Source: Chloroflexota bacterium
Lineage (GTDB): Bacteria; Chloroflexota; Anaerolineae; 4572-78; J111
Assembly (NCBI GenBank): GCA_003694775.1
Contig: RFJV01000618.1
Location: 1 to 5,573 of the forward strand
Reading direction: 5' to 3'
DNA length: 5,573 nt
The position numbers and the translations under genes were made by a program. Positions 4,678-5,573 of the stretch are shown here, piece by piece; position 1 is the first letter of the stretch, and each line of letters starts with the position of its first letter. The notes below the pieces were generated by a model. The model ran no database searches. It saw only the letters and a program-made list of their open reading frames with translations, and was not told the DNA's origin.

Positions 4678-5460
4678 CGGGCAGAAATGGGTAGACCTGC
4701 CCCCCAGCACGACCCGCTCAATCGCCGTGCCGCACCGCGGGCACGGCGCGCCGGTCCGCCCGTACACCTGAAAATGGTGCTGAAACTCCCCGCCGCGGTA
4801 CACCTGGTCCAGAGTAGCCCCCTTGTGCATAATACCGCTCTGCAAAGCCTGGCGAACGGCGTGGTACAGCCGCCCCAGTTCCTCCGCAGACAGGGTGTCA
4901 ACCTGCCGCCGGGGGTCAATCCCGGCGATGAAACAGCTTTCGTCGGCGTAAATGTTGCCAATACCGGCAATAAATGACTGGTTCAGCAGGAGCGGCTTGA
5001 GCCGGCCTCGCCGCCGGCGAAACAGCGCCGCAAACGCGCTGGCGGTAAAATCATCGGCCAGCGGCTCCGGCCCCAGCTTGCCCACCACCTTCAGGGGGTC
5101 GTCCACCAGATAAACCCGGCCAAATTTGCGCATATCTTTGAATCGCAGTTGGTGGCCGTTGTCCAGATGGAAAATGGCCCGCACGTGCGGGTGAACCGGC
5201 CCGGCAGACGGCTCCACCAGCAGGTCGCCGCTCATTTTCAGGTGGATGAAGAGCGAGTCACCCGCCGAAAGGTGGAAATGGAGATACTTGCCCCGCCGGG
5301 TAATCTGCTCGACCCGCTGGCCCGGCAGGCGCTGTTCCAGCTCCGAAACCGGTGTTTGCACCGTCTTGGGCCACAGCACTGTCACCCCGGTAAAAGTCCG
5401 TCCAACCAGCGGCCCCCGCAGACCGCGCACTATAGTTTCCACTTCTGGAAGTTCTGGCAT
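4663..5460 (-). CDS. mutM: Formamidopyrimidine-DNA glycosylase (MutM/Fpg)
   Basis: MutM removes 8-oxoguanine (opposite C) and formamidopyrimidines from DNA and nicks the strand by beta/delta elimination, the first step of base excision repair. It is complete at 265 aa, within the usual 265-275. The start MPELPEVETI places the catalytic N-terminal proline and Glu right after the cleaved Met; Lys58 lies in RRGKYLHFHL, and the GIGNIYADE motif with Asn169 and the helix-two-turn-helix follow. Met76 (HLKMSGDL), Arg111 and Phe113 (MRKFG) match the triad that fills the gap left by the flipped base, favouring MutM over Nei. The C-terminal zinc finger is Cys240-PR-Cys243, 16 residues, Cys260-PV-Cys263. 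An in-frame ATG six bases earlier (5466-5464) would put Met-Lys before the Met and block the catalytic proline, so ATG 5460-5458 is chosen; the ribosome site agrees. No clear promoter was seen upstream. Confidence 0.96.
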   Translation of the reverse strand: MPELPEVETIVRGLRGPLVGRTFTGVTVLWPKTVQTPVSELEQRLPGQRVEQITRRGKYLHFHLSAGDSLFIHLKMSGDLLVEPSAGPVHPHVRAIFHLDNGHQLRFKDMRKFGRVYLVDDPLKVVGKLGPEPLADDFTASAFAALFRRRRGRLKPLLLNQSFIAGIGNIYADESCFIAGIDPRRQVDTLSAEELGRLYHAVRQALQSGIMHKGATLDQVYRGGEFQHHFQVYGRTGAPCPRCGTAIERVVLGGRSTHFCPVCQR

Positions 5461-5466
5461 TTTCAT

Positions 5467-5473
5467 CCCCCTT
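5467..5473 (-). promoter_or_regulatory. Ribosome binding site that decides the mutM start
   Basis: On the minus strand AAGGGGG ends six bases before ATG 5460-5458 but directly abuts the earlier ATG 5466-5464, where it could not work. A short complementary run (CCCC at 5479-5476 on that strand, with AAAA between) could fold over it as a 4-bp stem; that is too weak to call a regulator. Confidence 0.6.
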
Positions 5474-5530
5474 TTGGGGTGCGTTTCAATTTGGGGGCAA
5501 ATAGGATATCCGCCTACAGCATCATGGTAG

Positions 5531-5573
5531 CTGGGGCATCCCTATGCCCCAGAAAATGGGCCCGGCATAGGGA
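5531..5573. repeat. Palindrome upstream of mutM, with a competing inverted repeat to the window edge
   Basis: CTGGGGCAT (5531-5539) and ATGCCCCAG (5544-5552) form a perfect 9-bp stem with loop CCCT. In addition TCCCTATGCC (5539-5548) is the exact reverse complement of GGCATAGGGA (5564-5573), a 10-bp alternative fold that ends at the window edge and may continue. This stretch (5461-5573) otherwise holds only the mutM ribosome site and a GGATATCC palindrome at 5504-5511; no gene is visible. Confidence 0.6.

Overview
The window reads as a GC-rich bacterial chromosome segment carrying five protein genes separated by two repeat-rich intergenic regions. No protein settles the taxonomy. Household genes of ordinary bacterial type combined with many short palindromic repeats would fit a member of the Chloroflexota (Anaerolineae-like), but this is an impression from general knowledge, not something the sequence proves.

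Layout. (1) 1-416, minus strand: the N-terminal 138 residues of a coiled-coil protein resembling PspA/IM30 (phage-shock/membrane-maintenance family), cut by the window edge, with a clear ribosome binding site and an extended -10 promoter. (2) 417-818: a divergent intergenic region with the two promoters at its edges and a chain of hairpins between them, including a 37-bp perfect palindrome bracketed by exact 9-bp direct repeats. (3) 819-3131, plus: a complete FtsK/SpoIIIE DNA translocase (770 aa) with membrane region, linker, motor and gamma domain. (4) 3135-3809, plus: pdxT, the glutaminase subunit of pyridoxal 5'-phosphate synthase, starting right behind the ftsK stop and probably translationally coupled to it. 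(5) 3803-4225: a mosaic of palindromic repeats, including a mirrored pair of two-hairpin modules whose stems differ but stay paired, a second copy of a hairpin seen upstream of ftsK, and a 31-bp tandem duplication. (6) 4211-4651, plus: a small NUDIX hydrolase with no ATG start. (7) 4663-5460, minus: mutM/fpg, complete, convergent with the NUDIX gene. (8) 5461-5573: the mutM upstream region with another palindrome that may continue past the window edge.

How the genes relate. FtsK (chromosome segregation) and PdxT (vitamin B6 synthesis) share a transcript probably by genome layout, not by pathway; the usual partner gene pdxS is not in the window. NUDIX and MutM are convergent neighbours; both families include enzymes that limit oxidised-nucleotide damage (pool cleaning and 8-oxoG excision), but the NUDIX substrate cannot be read from sequence, so a functional link is only a suggestion.

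I see no new protein-coding system (no toxin-antitoxin, CRISPR, phage or defence genes). The least explained part is the non-coding DNA: several families of hairpin repeats, two of them present as pairs with compensatory stem changes, which points to the folded structure being what is conserved.
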